DNA of 64,000 nucleotides from Timema cristinae (Eukaryota > Arthropoda > Insecta > Phasmatodea > Timematidae): positions 75,075,250-75,139,249 of the forward strand of contig JBCFYV010011172.1 of NCBI GenBank assembly GCA_039000515.1, given 5' to 3'. Below, in pieces: positions 37,158 to 49,200 of the stretch (position 1 is the stretch's first letter; every line of letters starts with the position of its first letter). A program made the translations under genes and the position numbers. Under the pieces are notes generated by a model. That model was not told the DNA's origin. It was given only the letters and a program-made list of their open reading frames with translations, and did not search any database.

Positions 37158-37411
37158 TCTATATTAATAAACTTGATTGTTTGTGTGTCTGCTTTTCATG
37201 AGCATTACACAGAGGTTTGAAATTTTAATATTAGTAGCTCGTGTGTACGAACGTGATCATCTCAAAGCAGGAATTTTACAATTTTGACTGTTTTTTTAAA
37301 TTAATTAAAAATCGGATTGTAAGCAATAAAATGTTTTTTTTCTTTCTATTTGTTTGGTGCGCAGCAAAGTTTGCCCGAGGTACCCAGGGCAACGTCAGGT
37401 ACTTCTTCTAG
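37158..37411 (+). mobile_element. Non-autonomous Helitron-like element
   Basis: It starts TCTATATTAATAAACTTGAT after A, and ends GGCAACGTCAGGTAC...CTAG followed by T. Helitrons start TC, end CTRR, insert between A and T, and have a short 3' hairpin; GTACC/GGTAC could form it. Confidence 0.6.
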
Positions 37412-37848
37412 TTAAATATATATATTAACCCGTGATTACACAAAACAAAACTTGCAAACAGGAGTAGGTTTATTATTTAAAATACAAAGAATTCTTCAAA
37501 CAGTTTTGTTAAAAAAATATCTTTATTACATATCAAAGATTCCATAAAATCGTCAAGTTAATATTGTGCACACACGGTTGTCCTTAGCTCTCCAAATTTA
37601 AACTATATTTTTATTTACAATTTCAAACAAATATTATGCGTCCTGTAGTAGATTATTCAACAGTAATGCTTATCTTCCATCTTGACAACAAACAAATACA
37701 CTGTCCTTGACAATCCTTAAGTTTATTCTAACCTTGACACACAATCACCACATGTGCATGACTAAACATACACTCTAAGATCTATTTCTACGCTGGCGGT
37801 TAAAACGCTAATAACCGCGCCTTTGAATGAAACCCTTGTTATCAAGTT

Positions 37849-38354
37849 CAGGGCCGGTCTAAGACAAACGCTTTGTGTGTGCAAAACTCACATTTTGCGT
37901 AAACCCCCCCCCCCTCCCCCCAGTGAAAAAACTGTGACGAATACTATATATGGCCATTTTAAATCTAGACCCTAACTACGTATACCTAATTTTAGTGGCA
38001 ATTTTTTTAAATAACTAAAAAAACTACTGTATTTTATAATAATCAGACTGACGTCATTGTGTTAGTTATTCATTCTTTTTTTTAACTTGAAAAATTTTTT
38101 TTTAACTCTTTATTTTCTACTATAAATTTAGGTATGCAGTATATAAAATATATATATACAGTGAGGTATAAAGTATACTACATAACCAAACACTATAAAA
38201 ACCTGGATTTTCATAAAAAATCTAAAGATTCTTTAATTATACTTACATTATCCAAGATAAGAACAAAAATATTTATTTTTGGGCCATTTTGACACCTCTC
38301 TACATTTTTTGTGTATGCGGTTGTACGAGTGTCACACGCCTTATACCGGCCCTG
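37849..38354. mobile_element. hAT-type MITE (506 bp) with perfect 8-bp TSD
   Basis: Terminal inverted repeats CAGGGCCGGTCTAAG / CTTATACCGGCCCTG. Direct flanks ATCAAGTT at 37841-37848 and 38355-38362 are identical 8-mers, as produced by hAT transposases. It has no transposase ORF and holds a poly-C run near 37909. Confidence 0.85.
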
Positions 38355-38439
38355 ATCAAGTTAGAAAATGAATTTTCGTCCAGATCAGCGTTTTTACCGC
38401 TACCTCTGGTGGCGTTAAAACCATCTAGCGGTAGAAACG

Positions 38440-38824
38440 CGAATCAAACTACACCAGGGGTTAACAGGCAGTTGTGCCTAGATGTAACAAGTGATTCAGC
38501 AGGATTAACACTCTTCCTCAAGATGGTATCACGTTTTGCAATATTTTCATTCACTAACTCAGGTAGTCCATCAAATGAAACCGCAAACATTCTATGTTAC
38601 AAAAATAACTTCTCTGGGTACATTCTGTGATTCATAAACATAACATGAAACTGTCCTGTTGAGAGATGGTTCGATAATGTGGGGTGAGTCCACCAACGTC
38701 TCTTTTGACGAGTTTTTTGTTGTTGTTGCGAGTTTCCTCCAACAAAATAAGTCCCGCAATACAGCCGGCCTGTACAATCCATTTTTAAACGATTCTGTAC
38801 AAGTGGAAGCAACAACCGTGGCAT
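38440..38824 (-). pseudogene. PIF/Harbinger transposase N-terminal fragment
   Basis: 38824-38597 encodes KTRQKRRWWTHPTLSNHLST followed by QFHVMFMNHRMYPEKLF. After a frameshift, SFDGLPELVNENIAKRDT and ILRKSVNPAESLVTSR follow down to about 38450. R-W-W-x-H-P, F-x-x-M-Y-P-E-K and the kDT-x-x-R-x-x-x-P-x-E pattern are standard for the HARBI1/PIF family. No DDE motif is present; it is truncated and frame-shifted. Confidence 0.72.
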
Positions 38825-38957
38825 TTAAACAGCTAGTAGCGCTATGGTAGCTGTTTAACAGTTGAGTTTTGACAGTCAGGTGTAGATTCAAGAGCTTGGT
38901 GGCATAAGCTAGCGGCAAAACCGCCGCGTTTTAACCGCTAGTGTAGAATCGGCCTAA

Positions 38958-39649
38958 GAGAGATAGAGCATAGGTACAATTGTGTACATACTTTTGTCCG
39001 CTGTATTCCCTCATGCGTCACAGGAATCCTCTAACGATGTTGGCCCCATTATGTCACTTGTGAACATGGCTAGATTAGGTAAGTTAGGTTGAGGTACAGG
39101 CACAACGATAATATTATATAGATTTCTGTAAAGGATTCAAACCCGTTAGCTTTGACTTATTGAGCCATTGTTAATAAAGATCAAAGTCCAATCAAGTCCA
39201 CAAACTCATTTGCTCGTTGACCTTTGAGAGGCATTTTAAGTGAGTATATATGGGCATATCAGGAAGGTTTATATGTCCACATGTAACACAAGAGCAAGTG
39301 AACCTCAACTTACTTGGTTCTCAAAAGTGTGACATTTCCAAACAATAAACGTCTGACTGGCTACAAAACAAACCACTTCACATATCTTTCTGATAGTTAT
39401 AAAAAAGTATAAAAATAATAAATTAAGAGTAGAGGTCCCTCTCTTTATCTTAAGCAATATTAAATCGATAGTTCCGGATAATGTTTGAAGTTCAATGAGA
39501 TAACCTCTATGCTTGGGGTCTTTCATTGAACAAAGTGGGACTTTGAAATCTACTGGGAAGTAAAACACTTATTTGAAACATTTTGATGGACTGGGGAGGT
39601 ATTCATCCGAACCATGACTCAGGATACATCATAGTAGAAGTCCTACCGC
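38958..39649. other. No gene recognised
   Basis: AT-rich sequence between the Harbinger element and the 60-bp array. Confidence 0.45.
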
Positions 39650-40365
39650 GGTATAAAGCGCGTCTCAGGTTGCCTTTCTTTGCTAACGAAGGTAGACTGT
39701 TGGTCGCAAGGGCGCGTCTCAGGCGGCCTTTCTTTGCTAATGAAGATAGACTGTTGGTCGCAAGGGCACGTCTCGGACGGTCTTCCGTTGCCAACGAAGG
39801 TCGACTGTTGGTCGCCAGGGCACGTCTCGGATGGTCTTCCGTTGCCAACGAAGGTCGACTGTTGGTCGCAAGGGCACGTCTCGGATGGTCTTCCGTTGCC
39901 AACGAAGGTCGACTGCTGGTCGCCAGGGAACGTCTCGGACGGTCTTCCGTTGCCAACGAAGGTCGACTTTTGGTCACAAGGGTGCGTCTAGGACGGTCTT
40001 TCGTTGCCAATGAAGGTCGAATTTTGGTCGCAAAGCCACGTCTTGGACGGTCTTTCACTGCCAACGAAGGTCGACTGTTGGTCGCAAGGGTGCGTCTCGG
40101 ATGGTCTTCCTTTGCCAACATAGGTAGACTGTTGGTCATAAGGGTGCGTCTAGGACGGTCTTCCGTTGCCAACAAAGGTAGACTGTTGGTCACAAGGGTG
40201 CGTCTAGGACGGTCCTCCTTAACGAACGGAGGTTGACGGTTGGTCGCAAGGGTGCGTCTCAAACGGTCCTCCTTAGCGAACGGAGGTTGACTGTTGGTCG
40301 CAAGGGTGTGTCTCAAACGGTCCTCCTTGGCGAACGGAGGTTGACTGTTAGTCGCCAGGTAGTAC
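39650..40365 (+). repeat. 60-bp tandem array, about 12 copies
   Basis: Unit contains GGTCGACTGTTGGTCGCAAG, GGCACGTCTCGGACGG and TCTTCCGTTGCCAACGAA. GC-rich for this window. Open in several frames on both strands (217 codons +, 237 codons -), encoding 20-residue repeats; no start context or splice support was found. Confidence 0.92.
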
Positions 40366-40540
40366 TTTCCTCGAGAGCTGGAACAAGAGATCGCAGGGGG
40401 CTTTAAGCTTCTCTAATGGTATCTGAATACTTCAGAATCTGTCTAGGAATTGTTAGATATTTCTGGGTGTCATTATAAAAAACTCTGGGAGCTTTTAGGG
40501 ACTTTAGGATTATCTGAGTTTCTCTGGGTGTATATGGTGT

Positions 40541-40724
40541 TTTATGAGCAGTGTCTTTGAGTGTCTCTCTGGGGCTATACGTATTTATGGGAACATCTAG
40601 GGGTCTATGAGTATCTCTAGATGCTATAAGTATTTATGAGCAGTGTCTTTGAGTGTCTCTCTGGGGCTATAAGTATTTATGGGAACATCTAGGGGTCTAT
40701 GCGTATCTCTAGATGCTATAAGAG
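40541..40724 (+). repeat. 92-bp tandem duplication
   Basis: Two near-identical copies beginning TTTATGAGCAGTGTCTTTGA at 40541 and 40633. Confidence 0.9.
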
Positions 40725-40733
40725 CCTCTAAAA

Positions 40734-41152
40734 CAGTCATGTTAAACTTGGAATTCGCGAGCCACACTCGGCCCGATCTATTATTCTTTGCAGCCCATCG
40801 ATTTAATGATTAACCAAAGTGTAATGTGGTTCGATTGTTATTTTTATAAATATCGTATGGATATAGTTTTAGTGAATTTTATTTCTTGTCACATATAATT
40901 AAATTAAATCCATAACATTGTACAGAGACGCTGTTTTAATGCTCGATGCAAAATAAAAATATTTCTTGGTAAAAATAAAAAATAAGCGTTACTAGATTAT
41001 ATAGTCACAATTTTATTTTTATAATAAATGCATACTTATTTGAATTATTTTTTACGAACACTGCACACAAGGTTGCATTTTTATAACTAGGCCCTCTTAG
41101 TATTTTCTATTTTCAATATGTACCTTATGATCAAACGAATTTGACACTCCTG
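40734..41152. mobile_element. hAT-like degenerate element (about 419 bp)
   Basis: Left CAGTCATGTTAAACTTGG and right complement CAGGAGTGTCAAATTCG, with GCCACACTCGGCCCGATC inside the left end, as in hAT MITEs. The flanking 8-mers (CTCTAAAA / TTCTAGGA) agree only in part. Confidence 0.45.
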
Positions 41153-41412
41153 TTCTAGGAATCTTTAGGCAATTAATGTATCTCCAGGAGGTTTCTCTAT
41201 GTGATCATGTTGGAGTGTCGATACATATTTCCAGAGGGAAGTTATAAGGCTGTCACTGTAGCCAGAAAGTTCCGGAGATAGTAGCCAAAAATGATAAGAA
41301 TTTTGGAAAAACACATTACGCAAACATATCTCTTGTCAACTGACGATACACAGAATAATGACACTTAAACCTGTTCACTGGTCACTCACATGTTGGAAAC
41401 GGAACTACTTAC

Positions 41413-41623
41413 TGTTTGGATACCGCGAAGCCCATGAATGCTGTTTTGCCCTAGAAGCTATGCACATGCCAGATTTGTAGTTCAGCCAATTCTTGCACTG
41501 AACCGCAGGAAAGCCCATTTCATTGTTGACGGACTCTGCATAGTACTTCCACGCCCTCATGTGGCCGCATGCCACTGGAACATTGGTATGTGACATTAAG
41601 ACCACTCGGACAAAGGTGGCAGT
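41413..41623 (-). CDS. Lipase exon 6 (catalytic His)
   Basis: Encodes [20 protein letters not shown], then [22 protein letters not shown] is the family C-(S/N/G)-H motif with His264. The 5' border is uncertain: acceptor ACAAGATAG at 41624 is phase-correct but pyrimidine-poor. The 3' end is donor GTAAGT, with an in-frame TAG immediately after if unspliced. Any downstream exon was not found. Confidence 0.8.
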
Positions 41624-44600
41624 CTATCTTGTCTAATTTAACTGATAAACAAATAAATTGCTTCCTGGATAAAATTAGATAAACCAGATAGAATGTTACT
41701 CCATATTAACAGATACTGGTATGACTTTACTTTTCTCCTAACACCCACAGTTTTTCTTGAATTCTTTTCTTTATCGGCAACCCTTTGAACGTAATAACAA
41801 TTCTTAATAGTATACATGTGATTTGTTGCTGTTAAATATTATTATGAAGCCATACATTAGTGTAAAGAGTTGGTATTTTCTAGATTAGATTATATTTGTG
41901 ACGTGTGAGGGTCCGCAGTCCTAAGTAAGACATGATGGACCATACTGAATTTATTACAGTGGTGACTCGTCTTTGAGATATGGTCAGATAGATAAGGGCT
42001 GTTGTGTCAGCTGAGTGGGACAGTAGTCTTGTCTCGGGAAGACGTTCAGTGAATTGGGGACGCAGTGTAAATGCCATGAAAAGTGGGAAATATTGTATTA
42101 TATTAGATAACTATCTACAGTGTATTTTATCTTTTTCGGTTATATGATTTCAATGTGTTAAGTTCATACTGGAATTTTTGTATCCAAATTCTTTCCCGTT
42201 GGTGTAACAATAATTTGAATGTATTCTGCTACATTTGTGGCCAGTTCACTCTCAAGTCTCAAGAGAGTGTAATAAAACCTGTGGTAAAGAAAGATTATTG
42301 TCTTTATTTTAGCTGTAAATTTGGCAACCAAGATAAATCATGGGTGTCCCATATTAATTTGGTTGTTCAACATGTGCTGTAGATCTTAAAGCTTGACTCG
42401 TTGGGGAAAGACACAGTATGCCATTTGCTGTGCCATTGGTTTAGAAGGAACCGAAATATCAAACTTCCGACTGATACTTTTGTTTGGCTACCCTTTCCGG
42501 TCACACCTCTATAACCAGACATGCTATTGTGTACCCAAATGTTCCATCGGTGATTAGAGAGGTGTCACATAGTGAGGAGCTTCCTCTACTTCAAAGAGAG
42601 AATGTAGGATTAGCGGAGTGGGAATGGATGGATTCAGATGAAGCGCAAAGTGTTTCAGAAAAAAGAATCGTGATGAAGAATATGTGCCAACAAATTTAGA
42701 AAAAAAATAATTTAATTATCCAGACAGAATTTAATGATCTGGTATGGGATAAGAATAAAGCATAGCTAATCTCTTCTAGACTTAAAATAAAAATTCAAAA
42801 TGTTATATTTATTGCAACCGTGGGATACCTTTTACCTATCTTTATTTCGAGTAGTGATATAGACCTATCATATTGCAGTGATATTGATAACTTTATGAAT
42901 AAATGGGTCATGAACATAAGCTGGAAGAGTGTAGACTGCTCATCGTTTCATTCAAGTTAAGTTTAAAAGCTCTTTTGCTTCACAACGGAAATGATTTGTC
43001 ATCTATCCTCGCTTGTCATGTAATTCAAATGAAAGAGTTATATGAAAATATGGTGCTTTTGTTTAGTTTTATACAATACACTAAATACAACTGGTATATT
43101 TGTGGAGATTTAAAAGTTGTGGCTCTTATTCTTCTTGGTATGCAAACTGGTTATAATTATGCTTTTTTGGTGTGAATGGGACAATCGCGCAATAAATAAT
43201 CACTATGATGTTTAAAAAATGGCTTTGTTGTGAGCGGTTTAACCCACCAAAAAAGAATATATCAAACAAACCACTTGTGCATCTACATAAAATATTGTTG
43301 CCTTCATTACACATTAAACTTGAACTGATGAAGAATTTTGTGAAGGCAATGGACCGGAATGGAGCAGGTATCTGAAAAGTAAGTTTCCAAGAATAAGTGC
43401 CGCAAAAATCAAAGAAGAGATTTTCTTAGGCCCTCAGATATGGGAGCTTATGAAGGATAATAGTTTTAAGAATCCCTAAAAAAAAACTGGAAATGCGGCA
43501 TTGGAAGCATTTAAATTGGTTGTTGACAACTTCCTGGGTAACTTTAAAGCACCAAACTACAGGCATCTAGTAGAGAAAACGCTTGACGCTTACAGAATGA
43601 TGGGGTGCAATAATTTCGTAAAACTGCACTTCCTTCATTTTCATTTGGACTCTTTCCAAAAAAACCTCGAAGAGTCAGTAATGAACATGACCAGGATATC
43701 TCGCTCATGTAGAAACGTTATCAAGGTAAATGGACTCCCAACATGTTGGCTGACTACTGCTGGTGACTTAAGAGAGATACTCCTAATGACCCCAAGAGGA
43801 AATAACTGGGAAAGTATTTTGTTAAGTGAAAGGTATAGTTTGTGAATCACTAGTTTGTTTCATTCTGCAAACCTTGATTAATAAATAAACTAGTAGCTCT
43901 AACATAATATATTCCGTTAACTATTATTTTATTAATAATTAACACCATGTCTTACCACCATACGGGCTATATGCATATACACTAATTACTCTAGTGGGCT
44001 AGTGATGAAGAAGGTTGTTTTTAGAAGAAGTGTTCACACAGTTAACAATCAACATAGGAGTTAAAATGTTAACATATTTAATTTTATATATTTTTTATTT
44101 AATATTGAAATCAACAACAAAACATTTTCTTTAAAAACCTTAAAAATGTGATTAAAGTATTTCTCAAAAACCTTACGTTATAGAGCAATTTCAAAAGAAG
44201 CTTCAGACCCAGCGACGCAAAATCTACCAAGAACAGCCAAATTCATCCAGGAAGCAAAAAAAGTCTAAATTTGTTGAGCAGTGATTTCCGATGATGGGGA
44301 GGATTAAATTTGAATCATTGCTGGGTGTTCTGAGCCCGTTACTTTCCTTAATAGTTTCCCCCTCTCACTTCAAAAAAATTCGTGTACATTTTCTTTAAAT
44401 TATACTTTCATAATTCCTTCACTAGTTAAGGGTCAAGTGTTCTAATGCGATAAATAAATTTCTCAATTGACTCGCTTGCTGGTGACTGAGGTCAGGGTTA
44501 AACTATCGGATAGGTGAACAGCGAGGGGTCGTTTTCTCCATTTAATTTATCGCTGTGGTTTGCCTAACTTTCCTTCAATCAAATGGGGGTCAATTTCCTC

Positions 44601-46205
44601 TAATTTCCCTACAATATAATATAATACCGTAACAGCACACATAAGAAAACCGCTTTGGATATTTGGTTGATTGAAAATATTTTAAATGTAATTTTGAATG
44701 TAGCTTGGGCTTATATTCTTAAAGGAAACGTGAATGTTGGTACATTATATTAAGTACACTAGTTGTATCACCGTCATTAATGGGTGACTGTGCGGTAAAC
44801 CAAGAAAAGTCCATTTGGTGTCGTTAAAACAGTGTGTTTGAACAATATGGTGACTGTCTTGATCATATAACATTTGGACCAGTGTGTAAGAAATCGAAAA
44901 AGTCAATCAACATCACACTAAAATAAATAAGGCACACAATTATTAGTCTTTAATATTCATGAATCAACACTACGGACTATGCTTAGGTTTCCGATACCTC
45001 CAAATAATGTCTTCTTAATTAAGTCTGTACCTGTTTTTCCATTCATTGTTTGTGTTATGACCCACTAACTCCAGCATTATTTTGAATTGCATTTGTGTCG
45101 CAAGTTTTCCACGTTTCAAAAAACTCTCCTCAATATATACTCCATTCACGGTAGGAGTTACTCTCTGAAAGGTCTTTTTTCCTACCAATATCCTACTATA
45201 TAATAGATTTAAGGTAGGGAAAAAGGCCTTTCAGAAGTCAATTCCTATCGTGAACAGACATTAGGCCTACATATATCTAAAATAACACATATAGTTATTA
45301 AAATAAATGACACGACACATTCACACAAACCTTTTCAAAAATAGGTTTTAGTAAACTAGTCAGTAAGTCTTCATCCAGAAAAATCAAAAACCTCATCTTA
45401 TTAATTATAATAAACAAAAACCTCTACTTGTTGATTATAATAAACACACAATTCATACACCGATTTTAAACAAAATTTTCAAAAGTAGGTTATTTATAAA
45501 CCACCTTAAAATAGTTTTAATTTAAAAATAAAACCAGATTCTTATTTATTAAAAATAGTCCCCATATACCTATTTTGAACAAAATCATTAAAGGTATAAT
45601 CAAAATATTTTCAATTTTAAAATTGGGAGATTTTGTAAAATACTCAACCGTTTTTTTTACCAAACAAACCAGTATACCTACTGGGTAAAGTTGATTAATA
45701 TTTATAATACATGCATAAGGATAATTGTAGTTGGTCAACCTCAAAAATAATATTGATTAAATGTACACTTATATACGTTTGTTCGTCTTAGTTCATTTTT
45801 CCTTTAAGTGTTTATAATACATGCATAGGGTGTGATTGGGTTGGATATTATACATATATACATATTTATAAAGTACGCATAGGGATTAAAAAGTATATAT
45901 ATATTTGCATCAGCATTTGCTTGGAGCGTGTAGTATTCTAGATTACATCTTTAATGTGTGAGGATATAGAGTTAAAGGTTTGAACGCAGGCAAACCGGAA
46001 ACCACATAATTTAACATGTATACAGTATACTTGGTGTTAGTGGGTTAGAACACGGTAAGGTTATCGACTTTTATCATTTACCAGGCCTCCACCGTGGTTT
46101 GGATTCCACGTTAAACTGTAGGTCCTTCATTTCATCTCACAATCACCCTACCATTACACATTAGCGTAAGTGCGTATAACCCGAATGGGTAGTAAGACGT
46201 GGTGC

Positions 46206-46252
<47 letters not shown>

Positions 46253-49200
46253 TAATCATTTGCCATTGGGGTTAAAACGATTTATGAGCACTCTTTTAAA
46301 TGCATAACCTCACCGGGGATATAAGAGAGACCTTCAAAGCTGACATGTTTATTACGATCTATAACGTTGCATTTGGTGAAGACAGCGTCCCTGCCTGGTT
46401 GACAGGAAAAGGAGGTTATCGTAGGATGGTAAACAAGTCCGTCCCTGCCTGTTTGACAGGAAAAGGAGGTTATCGTAGGATGGTAAACAAGTCCGTCCCT
46501 GCCTGGTTGAGAGGAAAAGGAGGGTATCGTAGGATGGTAAACAAGTCCGTCCCTGCCTGGTTGACAGGAAAAGGAGGTTATCGTAGGATGGTAAACAAGT
46601 CCATACAGATCTATAACTTCAGACATTTATAATGTTGGTACAATGTGTGGGGTCGTGCCAACAGCTCATTCGACGTTATGAAGATGATTGAATTACCCAT
46701 CCTCCTGACGCAACTTACACAATTCTTCATAAACGCCTCTTTTAAGCAAGGTGACCATGTCGCAACCTGGCTGCGTTCTCCTCCCACCGTTGGGGAAGAA
46801 GTCTACATGGCCGATCGGGTTGGGGAAGCCCAGTTGGCCACTGTCAGTGTGTATCACGTCTACAAACTCTGCGTCGTGTGTATTAAGCCGACCAAGGGCG
46901 TTCCTGCGGCCGTACTCGGGGTAGGCCGGGTCCAAACCTGCAAGGACACACACGATCGGTGGAATACATGGTTGTTGTAAATGGTTTGATTTCCCCTTCG
47001 TCTAACAAACTATCAAGAAACAAAAAGTCGTGTGCTTACTTAAAAGGAAAATATTCACATTGCAATTAATCCTCAAATAACTTAGAATTGTCTGTTTGAC
47101 CGTAACAATAAATTACTGTTTTAAGAAGGCTGGATCTAGTTCCTTCTTTTTTCTTAATCCTCGGGATTGTGACCATTTAACTAGGACGCCGTTGAAAATG
47201 AGACAATTTCAGATTCCTTTTTAGATTTTAATCCATATTAACAAATGATTCTGTCCACTTTTTTTAGGTGAAAATTGATTATATATGTTTACTTGTGATC
47301 GTGCTTAGTTTGTTGATGATGTGCTGTGAGGCTATATTTTTTCTAGTGAGCCTTCGTTGTTCGTTGGCTGTGGAAAGTGTGGCTATGTTTATCTGTGATC
47401 CTGTGCAATTTTTTGACTCTGAGACGTGAAGTTATGTTCAATAGTGATCCTGGTCAGTTTTTTGATGATGATAAGTTAGGTTATATTTGCCTGTGGTCCT
47501 TAGCAGATTTTTGACTCTGGGAAGACCGCTTACTGTGGGAAACGAGGCTCTATCTACCTATGATACTTACATTTTCAATTAATGTGGGGAGTGATTATAT
47601 ATTTACCAGTTATTTTGTTCAGATTGTTGATGGTGGGAAGTGAGGCATTGTTTACCTGTGATCCTGGGTAGTTCTCCTGAAGTGATGGCTCGTCCCGTGA
47701 ACCCAGCCACCTCTGCACCAAGACTGAAGCCTATGACGTGTAAGGTTGAGAGGGGCATTCCCATATCTATCAGGTAGTCTAGGAAGAGGGCTAAATATTC
47801 CCCACACAGTTGACTGTTTCCAACCGCGGTAGAATACCAAGGACCGGCGCACAGCGCACTCCAGTCAACTACCACCACGTTATACCAGCCTTTCTTGAGA
47901 TATGCTGACAAACACAATAAGAATGCACCATTAAGCAGGGCTAGATTATCAACGCATAGTAAATCACATCATATAAACCTGATCATAAGACGTAAGAATA
48001 AGGATGTTTTGCATATTTTTGACAAATTAATATAATCACAATTAACCTAAATTAACCTAAACTTAATAAGAAGAATACTTTGAATCACAATGTATCACCC
48101 TCATTGATGTTGGTGGAGATAGATATGCTTTTAACTTCCTTAATGGGGGTATAACTGATTAGGCTTAATACCTCCCTTGACGATAGTATAAATAAGTGGA
48201 CCTACTACTTCCCTTGATGGTGATGTGACTGAGAAGGCCAATTATTACCTCTCTTATTGGCGTGTAGCTGAATAGGCCTCTTACTTCCCTTGATGGGGGT
48301 GCAAATGACAAGGTCTATTATATACCTTGATGTGGTGGAACTGAATTTTACCTTCCTTGATGGTGTTGCACCCAAGTCCAAGACCAAACTCGGTGAAGCC
48401 GTGGATGTAGACCACAGTGGGATGTTCATGGTCAAATGGTGAGAGGGACAAAAGATCATCGTCATTCAACTTCAACTGGAAGGGCAGGTCAGGGTTTCGT
48501 CTAGAATAGGGTGAGCAAAACTTTTTTCAAGAAAATGCGTTGACTCATGATCTACCATGTAATTAATCCCCTTTCTACTTTGGTATATTAGTAAAGAAAG
48601 TCAACCATGTTCCAAGCAATAGGCTGAGCTGACAGCTCTATTGTATGATGATGTGCGAACAGTATCGATATGAAAGACTTCACCTATGTGACTAAAGACA
48701 GTGATGGAAAATGGATATTTGGAAATTCTGCTGTGTTCACCCTTGCTACATTAATAGTCAGTCCGCTCTTAGGACTTGTCCCCTGTTAACAAGACATTTT
48801 TCAAGGCTTTGGGATTGGAATACTGCCAATCAATCCCGATGCCCATGAAAAAAAAAGGTCTTTGACAGACATAATACCCCCATTCTTAGCCCTCATGCTC
48901 AAAATCACCTGCCATTTGAATGTGATCATAATATTATAACATGTTGACAATAGGTGGGAAATGGAGGGAAACCGTATATAAGTTGAAATTTGGGGAGGAC
49001 CGGAAGACCAACAATATTATTTACAAAGAGAAAAAAATAACATTTTCATCATAAAGCAGATTTCCCACCCATTGTCAACAAGTTATATTATGATCAGGTC
49101 CAATTGACAGGATATTTCGAGCATGAGGGCTAAGGCGTGGGGACTGTCTGTTAAAGACCTATTTTATTTGGGGGCATCGGGATTGAACGGCAGTCTTCCA

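Larger units (their letters stand above)
37779..38954. mobile_element. PIF/Harbinger element with TAA target duplication, containing a hAT insertion
   Basis: TIRs begin GATCTATTTCTACGC (left) and GGCCGATTCTACACT (right complement) and share GCGGTTAAAACGC. TAA flanks both ends (37776-37778, 38955-38957), the 3-bp TWA duplication of PIF/Harbinger. A 506-bp hAT MITE sits inside. Confidence 0.75.
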
